From assembly GCF_932294415.1 (NCBI RefSeq), contig NC_065535.1:91032862-91096861 (forward strand): DNA of 64,000 nucleotides, read 5' to 3'. Source of the stretch: Quercus robur (taxonomy: Eukaryota; Streptophyta; Magnoliopsida; Fagales; Fagaceae). Both the position numbers and the translations under genes were made by a program. The stretch's first letter is position 1. Every line of letters starts with the position of its first letter. The notes below the pieces were generated by a model. It was given only the letters and a program-made list of their open reading frames with translations, was not told the DNA's origin and did not search any database. Positions 12,369 through 24,633 of the stretch are shown here, piece by piece.

Positions 12369-15300
12369 TTATCTCACATTCATCGCTGCAGCCATATTCC
12401 TCAGCTTCTGAGAGATTTCCGAAAACGATGGCCTAGCTGCTGGATCAGAAGCCCAACAACTTTCCATCAGAGACTTCCATTCAGGATCACACCATGTTGG
12501 ACTTTGTGGGCGCAATGTGTTGTTTACAATTCCACCTGTGAACCAAGAAGAAACACATTGCAACATCATGGTCGAGTTTTGTAGTAAAATTAATAGTGGC
12601 CCTACTTAAACAGTGAATATAATATCCAGTTAGAACCCAGAAATATTGCTACTGGTTACAAAATAATTCAAGAAGATAAATTAAAGCCCAAGAATGAATT
12701 CCAATAGTTAGTCATCCATTGTAATCCTTTTGAATGCAGGAATATAGATCAAACTCAATCATATTTTTTCGTATTTTTTACACACAAAGGAACCCCTAAT
12801 TTGTGTGCAAACTAGATCAGGCAAGCAAGGGTAACCAGATTAAATAGTGTACATAGCCTATTAACAATTTGGTACTTACCAATTATGGAAGCGCAATGCA
12901 GATCTGCATAAGGCTCATCACCCGTGAGTAACTCCCACATAACAATCCCAAACGAGTAAACATCAATCTACAGCAAAAGAAAATAATAACAATGAAACCA
13001 AACAGCAGAAAAGATCTTAAAGAAAGGACATTTAAAAGGAAAAATAAAAAACACTGAAAAATTCACACTTTCACACTTGGGAGTTAATTACCTTCTCTGT
13101 CACCATATGGCTTTTCCCACTGAGAAGCTCAGGTGCCATCCAAGGTAAAGTTCCACGGACACCTCCTGACACTAAAGTGTGCTGTTTTACCTTTGATAAG
13201 CCCAAATCACCAATCTAAAAAGATAAACACAGAACACATCAGTTTCCAAAATCCAAGCCCCTCTGAAAATTAATTATCACGCTTGACAGTAAAGTTTAAA
13301 ACAGACTCAGGTGGGCACATGTGAAAAGAGAAAAAAATAACCAAACCATCACAAGTTCATTTCATATCAAGCTTCCGATGTTTCCTAGTTAATAATACTG
13401 CATTCACGCAAATTAATTCTGAACTTCAAATATTTCAAAAACAACACTAGTATGAGAAAACAAGAACTATAACAGGAAACACCAAAACAGGATATTGAAA
13501 ACCATGAGAAACGAACCAATCAAAATGATTTAACCTAAAAATATGTCTACCTCATCATACCTTGCACACAGGACGCTGTGGATCTCTCATATTCACCAAC
13601 AAATTTTCGCATTTCAAATCAAAATGTACAATGTTCTTTCCATGCAAATACTCCATCCCAAATGCAGCATCCATAGCTATGATGAGTCTCTTACGACGAT
13701 CAATAGTCCTGTCCAATTACATTATGCCCTGACTCATTCAACTTTCAATGGATTCTTTAAATAAACTTCGAGCAAACAATAAAAAATTTTACATGAAGCA
13801 TACATTCCAAAACAGAAAATAGTGCTAAAATATTTGAAATCTGAATGAAACACACTGTAAAAAGTAACAGAACAGCTACCTGTCTTTCTTCTGCAAAAAC
13901 TGTTTTAAAGATCCATTAACCATGAACTCTGTCACAGTTGCTAAAGATCCATCAGGACCATCACGAACAATTCCATAGAAAGAAACAACATTTGGATGAT
14001 GTAATGAACTCAATATCAAAGCCTCCTTCCAGAAATCCGCAATCTATGACAGGATTACATATCTAGTCACTGTTATAGCCAATTCCACTAACATATGAAC
14101 AGTCCAATATAAGCACAATGCTTAACCAAGCAAAATAAAAAAATAAGAATGTTTTCTATACTTCCCACAATAGCCTTCATTCATTGTATTTATTACAAAA
14201 TATATATTTTTGATTTCAATTTATGTCTTAATCATAAATGTGTAAACTCTTACACATAAAATTCATGGCCTATCCTACATTTTCCCCTTCTTTTTGTGTA
14301 AACGTGTATCAAAAACCATAATGAAAGTTGAAACAAAATAGAGTAAATTACTTGATACGATGCTTAAAATTAAATTTCTTTTTGTTTCACCTTAAGCAAA
14401 TTTGTGAGGCTCATTTTATATAAGGGCCACGTTGTTTTTTTCCCATCTTTTTCTTTTAGAAATACATAACAATAGTGTTCTTCCAGCATAATGGGCTGCC
14501 TAGATAATCACGGCCTTGACTGCGCTTTGCAATTACCATTAGAACACAAATTATATTTGAAGAGAACACCACAGCATATTACACCAAGTAAATTGCACAA
14601 TATGACTCAATAGGCTGTTTCCCATAATATGATTCAAGAATGCTAGTCAAACAAACGCAAGAGTGATAGATGTAGACACTACCAAACGTTCCCTTTCAGA
14701 AGGTCTCCCCGCAAAACAACTGGCTTTTATTCTCTTTACTGCCACATCAGAACCCTTCCATTTCCCATGATAAACAGCCCCATACGTTCCAGAACCTAAT
14801 TCCCGGATTTCCTCTAGATCATCATTCTTTATTGACTGTCAAAGAGATGCAGTATGTTAGAAACAAGGGCATGAAAAGGGGATAGTTATGATAGTGATAT
14901 GAAATCTAAATGCTTCATTTAACACATGCAAATAATGTGAATAAGACAGCAAGCAGTAACCTGTAATCCCCTGTCAAGAGCTTCTGCCTCCGCTTTTGTT
15001 GGCTCGATCTTGGAGGTATCCACATTGTCATTATCAAAATCCAACTCTTGATCCCCATGAGCATTCTATCAAATTAACAGGACATCAGAAGAGAATAAAT
15101 AATTATACAACAATCTCTCTATAAAGAAAATTTACTTGTTTCTTACCGCTGATTCTATTTCATTTCCAGTTGCTTCTTTAAGGTCAGCACATTCTTCGAC
15201 TTTCACTTTGACCTCTTCAGCTTCTTCTAATGCTGCCCTCTTCACAGAAGCAATCAACTCAGGTAAGAAATTCAAATGTCCAGCTGAAAGCTTTGAATCT

Positions 15301-17594
15301 TCAGGAGGTGCAGAAATGACTTTTTCACCCAGTTTCGCACCACTCTCTTCTGCAGGCTTCAAGCAGACTGAATTGGTAGAACCGAGAGAAGTCTCCGGAC
15401 AGTTGTTATTATCAATTTTCATTTGCTCTAGATGAGAAATATTCTGCAATACAGAGTTCTCAACTTTTTCTACTTGATTTGCCTCTTTTTCTTCTCCAAT
15501 TATACTTTTCCCATCCAACCTTGCCACTTTAGTGATACTGGTATCCATTCTTGAATCAGGATTGTAACCAGGAGCTACTGAAGAAACCACTTTATCATGA
15601 ATCAAAGTTGAAGATGAATCTGATGGTGGCACAGGTCCCAAGGGGGTGGCAAAGTTGACCATCTCAGGCTGGGGTCGAGATGAATGGAGACTTTCCTTAC
15701 TGAATGAGTTTGGGTTCAATTTTAAAGCATGGCTATAAGAATATTCTGGCATGGCTGACCCATCAAAACCCAATATTTTTTGTGAGGACTCTACCCGAGG
15801 AATATGGTTGTCCACGCAAACACAGAATCTTGGACTACCCTCCGGCCTGACAAATCCTGGATTAGCTGTACCATTCACTTGCTGAGGTGCACTGGATGCT
15901 TCATAAGGGGCAGCAACATGCTGCGAATTAGTTCTCCATAAGGCATGTCCAGGTACATTTCCATGTGACACAGGGTAAAGATTATCTACTCCATAAGCAT
16001 AAGGCAAATTTCCATACCGGATCCCACTTTCTTCATGAGGAGGTATGTGCATGTGGGGTACAGCAGCCACAGCTTGGTCATGCAATACATCATTCCCCAT
16101 TTCAGGTCCAGCTCGGTGATAAGCATAATTTGATGGAGGAGGATGTCCATCAGCTAAATTACCATGACCCATAGGGAAATTCATGCCTGCTCCATCACCA
16201 ATGTAGTGATCATTCACTCTTGGAGCTCCAGATGCATGTACTCTGACTTCATCAACCCGAGCATTCAAATTGTTCTGCAGAATCCATCCTCTCTCATGAT
16301 TTTGAGCTTCATTATAAACAGATCGAAGATCATGATTCTGCTCACTAGGGTAAATCCCATGGTGCGACTTGGCATCTGTATTCAGCATGAAAGTCTCTCT
16401 ATTTGGGGGACACTCAGCACATGGATTAGAGACCTGGAGAAGCCCATGCTCCAAATGCGGTTGATTTCTTTGGAAAGCCATCCGGCAATTCTCACAAACA
16501 CTGTTCCCTTCAACGACATTGGGGCCATGAAAAATGTTACCAGGAAAACCAGACTTATCACCTGATATAGCTCCACTTGGCACCCACATAACATTTTCAG
16601 AATATTGTGGCTGGTGTTCATACGTGGGCTGGTGACTCACTTGCTGCCGAGAATATTCTTCTGGCATTCTATCTAAGCCTTTTTCTGTTAAATCAGACAA
16701 TGGCATACGGTAACGTGCAGAAGAAGGGGAAGATGGATACTCTGCCAATTGTCTTGGATCATGGTGCCCAGGATGCCTAGGAGAATAGTATGCAGGGCTC
16801 CATGGAGCTTCCATTTCGGTATACCTCTGAGGCTGGTGTGGTGCAGATCCCATATGAGGAATCGTGAGGTGACGCAAGTTAAACTGTAGCATTGATAACT
16901 CAGAAGCCCTTTGGCTATGAAGGCCACCCTCCACACCTACCGGGTTAAAGTACTGCTCCCCAACATGTATATCCTCAACTGGACCAATCCTAGGGGAATC
17001 AGGTTGCTGCTGCTTCCTAAACTCAGAACCATCATTCATATTATTCAAAGCATCCACATACCTCCTCTCAGTCTCCCTATCATCCCCACCATCAACATAG
17101 TGGGGCGAAACCTCTTGTTCGGGATGTGAAAACAGAAAAATCCTAAGCCTAGTGAACCCATCACCCGAACCCAACTTATCATACTCTTCCATCATGTTAA
17201 TCACATCATCATCATTTACAACCGATACAAGAGCATCAAGATCCTCATCGGGCTGCTGGTATTTCAATACCGCCGCCCCATCATAAAGCTCCCTCATTTT
17301 ACCCATCAACTCCTCAAAACTAATATCTCTCGCCACGCAAACAATTCGGGTCTCCCCGCCCACATACCGGAGCTTCCCGTCTTGGGGACGGGGCAATATA
17401 CTCCCCAAAAAACTACACAAAAATTTAACTCGCGTGGTTTCATCATTCGAACAAGGGGTTGAAGAACCCATGGCTGATGTTGGGCTATCCATCATCAAAT
17501 ATACAGATTGATAAGGTTGTTGTTGCTGATATGTTATAGGATTCTCAGACTCAGACTCAAACTGGCTCTTATATACAATCCCTTTATTACACAT
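12369..17594 (-). CDS. PB1-domain Raf-like protein kinase (MAPKKK, B4-type)
   Basis: Eight exons in frame give 1131 residues: 17594-15147, 15065-14961, 14835-14683, 14043-13880, 13708-13561, 13214-13092, 12967-12880 and 12535-12369. All borders are GT-AG. A PB1 domain lies at about residues 53-145 ([15 protein letters not shown] at its start). A long Ser/Pro/His-rich linker follows. The kinase domain covers about 855-1120: glycine loop GSGTYG, lysine in VAVK, catalytic loop HFDLKCEN, then [17 protein letters not shown] and a C-terminal Arg in ARPSFSEI. The order PB1-linker-C-terminal kinase is that of plant group B Raf-like kinases. In Arabidopsis, B4 members phosphorylate and activate SnRK2 kinases in osmotic stress; applying that here is inference. 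The metal-binding motif is DLG instead of DFG, which I recall also in other B4 members. The first exon carries all of PB1 and the linker, 816 codons. Confidence 0.92.
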
Positions 17595-18454
17595 AGAGTA
17601 TTTGTCACATCATATAGCTTAAAAAGCCAAATTTCACTAACCCAAATTGATAAAAATTCCCCATTGTTAAAAGCTCAGAAACCATCACATTTCCCAACAA
17701 CCATGGCTACAAATTGAAGAAAATCACAATAAAAACCAAAACTTTATCAAAACAACAATGAACCTCACCAGCCCAGATTGTGAAAACAGATCCAACGTCC
17801 AAAACGAATACCCAGTTAGACTGATTAATCCAAAAGGCAGAGAAACAAACTGATGGGTACCTGAATTGGCGAATATGAAAAGGACTCAAAGAGAAGCTGA
17901 GGAGGGAATCTTCTGAAAGAAAAAAAAAAAAAAACAATTATAGAATATGGAGGAAGAGTTTATCAGAAGCTGTGGGGGCTTTTATTGAAAGCTGTGCAGT
18001 GAGCTAGTGATCTAGCAGAGAGAGAGAGAGAGAGAATGAGTAGGTTAGGGATATGTGGTGAAGATGAAGGGTGCTGATGGTGATTAGGAATGGAGGTGGT
18101 GAAGAAGGACCGCCATAGGCAATGGGGGCAAGAGAGAGAGAAAGAGAGAAAGAGAGATGCGATGCCCGAGTGCCAGGTAGTGTCCCACGTGGCACTACCT
18201 GGTTTCTGGGTTCTCTTGGCATCTATTTATCTCCTCCAGAGGATATGCTCTCCCTTCACTTTCTCTCCGACGCTCTTCCCTTGCACGTGTGTGCACACAC
18301 ACACAAGATAACACTTGACTCCATGGTACACTCTTATTCTTGGATATTTTAGAGTGCACATGAATCTCACTAATTAAATTTAGTGTAGATTTTATCAAAA
18401 AAAAAAAATTAGTGTGGATTCTAATGTAGATGTGAGAAAATCAAATATTGTTAC
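17595..18454 (-). promoter_or_regulatory. 5' leader and promoter region of the Raf-like gene
   Basis: On the gene strand this region has CT-rich tracts typical of plant leaders (GA runs on the plus strand at 18016-18035 and 18127-18157). A possible leader intron has a donor AG|GTACCC near 17860 and a candidate acceptor TAG near 17707, but the borders are not certain. A TATA-like ataaata lies near 18222-18230 on the minus strand. The inverted repeat with a G-box is listed separately. The LTR element begins immediately beyond 18454, so the promoter may have been cut off from its older upstream sequence. Confidence 0.4.
18173..18202. promoter_or_regulatory. 30-bp inverted repeat enclosing a G-box (CACGTG)
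   Basis: Two perfect 10-bp arms, ccaggtagtg and cactacctgg, flank a 10-base centre that contains CACGTG at 18186-18191. The G-box is the core site of plant bZIP and bHLH factors. It lies about 590 bases upstream of the Raf-like start codon, close to the likely transcription start. Its use in vivo is inference. Confidence 0.5.
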
Positions 18455-19133
18455 TGTGGAGTCCAATAATTTGTGGCCCTAGCCCATTTTTGCATTGGGG
18501 CCCAAGGCTCGAGCCGAGGAAAAGTATAGCCGAGGATAGGTAATAAAAGTCCAAATAGTCTTGAGACACAGCCGAGGATGATTCTGTCCTTGGCATATTC
18601 GAGGTCCCCCTGGAAGGAAGGGCAAAAAAAATATAGGAACAGTTCGGGAAAAAATCTAAAATATCTATGTCAATAAAGAAGGAAACGCTGGATAGTATAA
18701 CGACCAAGGACAAAGGAAAAGCTGCCCTTACTGCCATTCAATACTCTGCCCCTGACAGAACCATACTCTTCAGCTTTTACAACTACCCCCAACCACTTTG
18801 GGTATGGGCTGATGGGACAAATATCAGTCCTGGAAAGTCGATCCTACACGTGGACGAAGGATAAGGAACATAGGCTAATATAAAAAGAGGGACAAGTAAT
18901 CCGGAGAAAGGGACTGGGGAAAAATGGCCAAAAACCAGAGCCTCCCAGCCCGCCTCCAGGAGAAAGATTCCTAGAGCGAACACGATTTAATTATGTATGA
19001 ACACCATAAAAAAACCACCATCTGATGATCAAGGCCTAATCTTTCAAACCCACGCTCTATAAATGATATTGTTTGGGCCTTTTTACGTGCGAACCCAATA
19101 TTATTATGAGTCGTTACGAATTGTGTCCTTACA
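18455..19133 (+). repeat. Left LTR of the non-autonomous element
   Basis: 679 bases, TG...CA. A TATA box (tataaaaa, 18879-18886) marks the probable start of element RNA. The segment cacgtgg just upstream, at 18847-18853, is another G-box-like site. Confidence 0.9.
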
Positions 19134-19387
19134 ATTAGCGCCATCTGTGGGAAGGCTTGTGTCTTGGCACAGATGAAGGGTTAATACAATCCTTCACATC
19201 ATTTTCAGCAGCTGGATGTAGTGTTCTAGCGTAAAGTTCCACTAGGGGCTATGTTTCTTCACTAGGGGCTGCGCTTCGTAGAGTCAGCAGCACGGATGGT
19301 TCTAGGGGCTTGGCCGAGAAGCTAACCCCCCAAAACCAAGGTCCCACGCCACAATCGAGGGGTTAATTCCCCCAACTACTTAAATAT

Positions 19388-19905
19388 CAAGTTTTTGACA
19401 GAACTAAGGTATTGCATGGTCCTCGGACTCAAACCTATGGGGAAACCAACTACTTAAAAATCAAGTTTTGGACAGAATCAATGTATTGCATGGTCCTTGA
19501 ACTCAAACCTTTGGGGAAACCAACTACTTAAATATCAAGTTTTGGACAGAACCAAGGTATTGCATGGTCCTCAGATTCAAACCTATGGGGAAACCAATTA
19601 CTTAAATATCAAGTTTTGGACAGAACCAAGGTATTGCATGGTCCTCGGACTCAAACCTATGGGGAAACCAACTACTTAAATATCAAGTTTTGGACAGAAC
19701 CAAGATATTGCATGGTCCTCGGACTCAAACCTATGGGGAAACCAACTACTTAAAAATCAAGTTTTGGACAGAATTAAGGTATTGCATGGTCTTCGGACTC
19801 AAACCTATGGGGAAACCAACTACTAAAATATCAAATTTTGGCCAGAGTCAAGGTATTACATGGTCCTCAAGACTCAAACCTATGGAAATGTCAGCTACTT
19901 AAGAA
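19388..19905 (+). repeat. Seven tandem 74-bp repeats inside the LTR element
   Basis: Units start at 19388, 19462, 19536, 19610, 19684, 19758 and 19832. Each runs caagttttggacagaacc ... gcatggtcctcggactcaaa ... ccaactacttaaatat, with few differences except in the last copy. Because 74 is not a multiple of three, an open frame running through the array changes frame in every unit, so the array is unlikely to encode a protein. It lies 250 bases behind the primer-binding-like site, in the untranslated leader. Confidence 0.95.
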
Positions 19906-21529
19906 GAATTCTAAGTCGCTTAGTCCTCAGACCAAATACCAGAAAATGTTAAGGCTATGAAAGTTATTAGGAAGATGGCGAAACGCCTTATTACTCAGCA
20001 ACCTACAGGGGTTGTACATTTTTGGGTTATATATCCTCGGATGATTACTTCCTATATGGCATCGAGCATTCAGCCATCACCTCGTTCAAGTTTGGGGTAT
20101 ACAACCCATTTTCAGGTCAGTCTTATTATACACGATACCTCTAATAAGTTCATAATAACATCTTTTTTCTTAGTAAGGGATTTTGGCCCTAAGTATTGTT
20201 TCTCAGGTCGGCGTCATTATGCCAGACAGCTCTAATAAGCTCATCATAATATCTTTTTCTTTTCTTCTTAGTGAGGATTTTTGCCCAAAGTATCATTTGT
20301 TCAAATCGGCATTATTATGCCGGATAGTTTCAATAAGCACAGAGCAAGGTCTTTTTATTAACTGGGATCTCGACCCTAAGCATCGTTCATAGTATAAAAA
20401 TAAAAAAGAAGTCACAGGATAGTATGTCTATTCATGGCATAACCATTTCAAAAAGAAGAGATAGAATATACGAAATAAAGTAATGACGACTTTTATTAAT
20501 ATAAAGAGGTATTACAGCGTACAATGAATGGCTTAAACAAGCCTATATAGAAAACGAGTTACAAAAGCAATAAAAAACAAAACAAACAAACAACCAAAAA
20601 TCTTTTTAAGCTCTGCTCCCAAGTCTTTCCAAATTCTACCCCAGTGGCACCCATATTGAGAGGAGGACCTTCCTTAGTGGAGGAGGAGAAGAAGAGGAAG
20701 AAGGAAAAGCACCAGGATGGATCTGATGATGGGAAAGAAGAAGAAGGGGAGGCAAAAGGAGGTACCAGTGAAGGAAGAGAGGAAGAAGCAGGGACACTTT
20801 GTCCCCGCGTCAGTCCTGACTCCTAACACGCTAGTGCCATGTTAGCTATGCTCATAAGAGAGCGGTTAGTACTGATAATGGGTGACCCTAGCTCAGTCTC
20901 GCCAAAAGTTTGACGCGATGAGCCCCTGCTTCGGATTTTAGCTGAAGGGAGGATGAGAGGTCTCTTGAGTCTCTGCCATCCTTGTCCTGATCGAGCCATC
21001 TTAAGTTTCGGAGGAACAGAACGCTTCTGAAAAGGATATGATCTTTTCATCCCTACTTCTACTTCAAATGTATCACACTATAAACTGTGACTGTGCTGTT
21101 AGGAAGACTTAGAACACAGCTTGAGGGTTGAGGCTTTAGGAAGGTTAAAGAGTCTTTATGTGAAGGGAATACCCTCTCGTTTGGCTTCTTATATGGAAGG
21201 TGAATTCAGTGACATTTAATCTGTACATATATCCAAGAAGGTATGCGAGTAAGGTAGCGTCTGTTCAGCTCCCCAATGTCATCTATAACTGTCAGAATTG
21301 ATTGGCCTCATAAAGGCAATTTATTAAAGACGCGCCTCGTTCACTGAAACGACGGGAACGCGCCGTGTGTAAATCTAGAAGAATGTCTCGTAGCCCGACA
21401 CATTTCCTAAGCAGATGAAGAGACACCAACATTAATGAAGGATAGAGCTGAACGAACCAAAGGCTTGGCATCACCAAAACCCTCCTCTCCGACCAAAAGG
21501 TCGGACAGCAGGATTTTGAGGGGCTATTA
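19906..21529 (+). other. Interior of the LTR element, no recognised gene
   Basis: No retroviral-type domain is visible in any frame. A short Glu/Lys/Gly-rich frame (20644-20826, plus) and a short basic frame (20823-21050, minus) abut head to head; both could be remnants of a gag-like or captured sequence, but nothing identifies them. A segment around 20130-20340 repeats 'tcggc(g/a)t(c)attatgcc...ataagctcat' three times in diverged form. Confidence 0.4.
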
Positions 21530-22205
21530 TGGGGACCAATATATTGTGGCCCTGGCCCATTTTTGCATTGGGGCCAAGGCTCGAGCCGAGGAAGAGTATA
21601 GCCGAGGATAGGTAATAAAAGTCCAAATAGTCTTGAGACACAACCGAGGATGATTCTGTCCTCGGCATATTCGAGATCCCCCTGGAAGGAAAGGCAAAAA
21701 AGATATAGGAACAGTTCGGGAAAAAATCTAAAATATCTATGTCAATAAAGAAGGAGACGCTGGATAGTATAACGACCAATGACAAAGGGAAAGCTGCCCT
21801 TACTGTCATTCAATACTCTGCACCTGACAGAACCATACTCTTCAGCTTTTACAACCACCCCCAACCACTTTGAGTATGGGCTGATGGGACAAATATCAGT
21901 CCTGGAAAGTCGATCCTACACGTGGACGAAGGATAAGGAACATAGGCTAATATAAAAAGAGGGACAAGTAATCCGGAGAAAGGGGCTGGGGAAAAATGGC
22001 CAAAAACCAGAACCTCCCAGCCCGCCTCCAGGAGAAAGACTCCTAGAGCGAACACGATTTAATTATGTATGAACACCACAAAAAAACCACCATTTGATGA
22101 TTAAGGCCTAACCTTTCAAACCCACGCTCTATAAATGATATTGTTTGGGCCTTTTTACGTGCGAACCCAATATTATTATGGGTCATTACGAATTGTGTCC
22201 TTACA
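21530..22205 (+). repeat. Right LTR of the non-autonomous element
   Basis: 676 bases, TG...CA, with the same TATA box (21951-21958). It is followed directly by the target duplication GTTAC. Confidence 0.9.
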
Positions 22206-22913
22206 GTTACCATATTTTAAGAGTATCTAATTTTTTTTTTAAGCCTCAATCCTTGTTCCCACCCCACCTCTACAATAACTTGTATTTGTAGAATGACAAT
22301 CATACCAAAGATAAATTATATTGTCTTCAGGAATGCGTAATAGCTAATTTTACTTGTAAAGTGACAATAACACTAAAGATAAATCATACTATCTTTAGGG
22401 CTGTGCTATGGTGAATTTTGGAAAATTAATTATCATGTATATTTCATGTTTTTTATTTTTTTTAGAAGAATGTATATTTCATGTATATGAATCTTACATA
22501 TATCTTATATATTCCACCGCAAATACGAGAAAATCAAATATGACGTTACCATATTTCAAGAGTATCTAATATTTTTCCACTTTGAGAGTATCTAATATTT
22601 GGATCTTGGAAATTATTATTGTTATTTTTTATTTGAAAAATTAAATTTCAGCTCTTACTCCTTACCTTTACACGAACTTGTATTTGTGAAGTAACTGTCA
22701 AATAATTGATTGCATTTTATTTTCTTTTATCCTTCTCCATCTCTATTTTTTTCAAAAATATAAAAGGAAATGTTAATCATTACTGAATAATAAGTGGCAA
22801 TGACAATAGATTTTGACAAGTCATGATGAGTTAGCCTTGTATTGATTTTTTTTTTTTTTTGATTTTTTCAGATGATTTTTTCTCTTGTTGACTATTTTGT
22901 TTATTCATTTTTG

Positions 22914-22949
<36 letters not shown>

Positions 22950-23147
22950 TAAGAGATTAGTGAATGAATGAGACTTATAAGTGTTCCAAAATCATCTCAA
23001 AGAGTCAAAATGAGTATTCTAAACTCCAAATATGATGTGATCACGAATGTCTTCTTGTTACTATTGTCCAATTTGGCGAGTTGGTACCTTTCTAGAAATT
23101 AAATACTTGGGAGAGCAAGGGGTGTGGTATTTGAGCTGTTGAGATTG

Positions 23148-23193
<46 letters not shown>

Positions 23194-23241
23194 TTATGTT
23201 GGTATTTCTAACTATTTCAATGGGAAATAAAATGAATGTCT

Positions 23242-23664
23242 TTCCTATTAATGATAATTTATGTTTTTTTTTTCACTGTAAAATATTTTTAGAAAAACAT
23301 TTTCACCATTAATTTTATCGTGTTTGTTGTATTATAAAATTTGGTCAAATTTGAAATTGTTTTCCATTAACCATAAAGTCTTTTATAAAACATTTTACCA
23401 ACAAAATTTTGGTAAAATATTTTACAAAAACATACATTAACTCTTCCTATTAATGATAATTTATGCTTTTTTTTGTTTCACTATAAAATATTTTTAGAAA
23501 AACATTTTCAGCATTAATTTTATTGTGTTTGTTGTATTATAAAATTTGGTCAAATTTGAAATTGTTTTCCGTTAACCATAAAATCTTTTATAAAACATTT
23601 TACCAACAAAATTTTGGTAAAATATTTTACAAAAACATACCTTAACTCTTTTTTCTCCCTCCCC
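23242..23664 (+). repeat. Two-copy tandem duplication, ~212 bp unit
   Basis: Unit 1 (23242-23453) and unit 2 (23454-23664) are nearly identical over 'ttcctattaatgataattta' ... 'aacattttaccaacaaaatt'. The few substitutions suggest a recent event. No coding content. Confidence 0.85.
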
Positions 23665-24592
23665 CAATATGGTGGCTGGGTCATTGGTCTTATTGTCGGA
23701 ATTGCTGGTCCAGTAAGTTGGGCCATTAGTTTTGGTAGTTTATGCTTAAAAAATTTTATGTCACACAAAACACTTGAAAATAAATATATATATATATATA
23801 TATTAGAAAATTTGAAAGTATTTTAATGTGAAATGTTTTCAAATATTAAATATTTTTGAAAAAACATTTTTCAACGAAAAAAATAAAACCTTAAAGTGAA
23901 AATAAGGAGAACAAGGGACTGATTTGGTATACTACTAAATTAATTCCAAAAGAAAGTTTGATTGCGACTCAACATTTTACTTCAGCCATCCATGGAGGGA
24001 TCCAACCAACAACTAGGACTGGGGTTAGGACAACATTACATGTCATGTTTGATTGGTGATGAGAATGGAAAGATCTATTGACCTCTTCCCCTTCTAACTT
24101 TACTAGGTTCACCGTTTTCTAACTGTGGGCAGCATTATTACAAGCCAATCACACATGATCACATAGCAGCAACAACGAATAAATTGCTTTTTAGATTTGT
24201 CTTCATTATGATTTTTTTTTTTGGTTAAAGTCTTCATTATGATTTAAAAGATAGATCTAGTGCTATGATTATTTTAATCTATTGAAATAATATAACTAGT
24301 GAAGAGAATCGAAACGAAGAGGCCCAGGCCCCATATGATTTTTGCAAAAAGAGGCCCATATGATTTTTGCCTGAACCTTTTTTTTTTTTTTTGAGAAACG
24401 ATTTTTGCCTGAACCTAGATAGTGACTGATGGTGCATTCCACAAATGTATGAAAGAATCACTAGAACTAGGAATCCACATTAATTGGTCATTTACTAGGC
24501 CGACATGACAATTGTATGTTGAGGATATACTGGGTTATTTGAGAGTTGAAGGGTTGGAGGCTGGAGCAGTTTACTTCCATCTCGGTGCATAA

Positions 24593-24629
<37 letters not shown>

Positions 24630-24633
<4 letters not shown>

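Larger units (their letters stand above)
18455..22205 (+). mobile_element. Complete non-autonomous LTR retrotransposon (LARD/TRIM-like)
   Basis: The element is 3.75 kb with LTRs at 18455-19133 and 21530-22205, each starting TG and ending CA. It is flanked by the 5-bp target-site duplication GTTAC (18450-18454 and 22206-22210). The interior (19134-21529) has no gag or pol domain that I can recognise. A primer-binding-like segment (agcgccatctgtggg) follows the left LTR, and a purine-rich stretch (ttttgaggggc) precedes the right one. The LTRs differ at roughly two dozen or more sites by eye, so the insertion is not very recent. It must be moved by proteins of another element. The related LTRs at 1-382 and 25713-26508 show the family is common here. 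Confidence 0.9.

Noticed and set aside
19497..19902. Two open frames with repeated peptides
   Set aside because: They only translate the 74-bp array, whose unit is not a multiple of three; no start context or domain.
19388..19905. CRISPR-like regular repeats
   Set aside because: Units are contiguous with no spacers, lie inside an LTR element, and the context is a plant nuclear genome.
20644..20826. Glu/Lys-rich gene in the LTR element
   Set aside because: Short, low complexity and without splice or domain support; kept only as a note on the interior.
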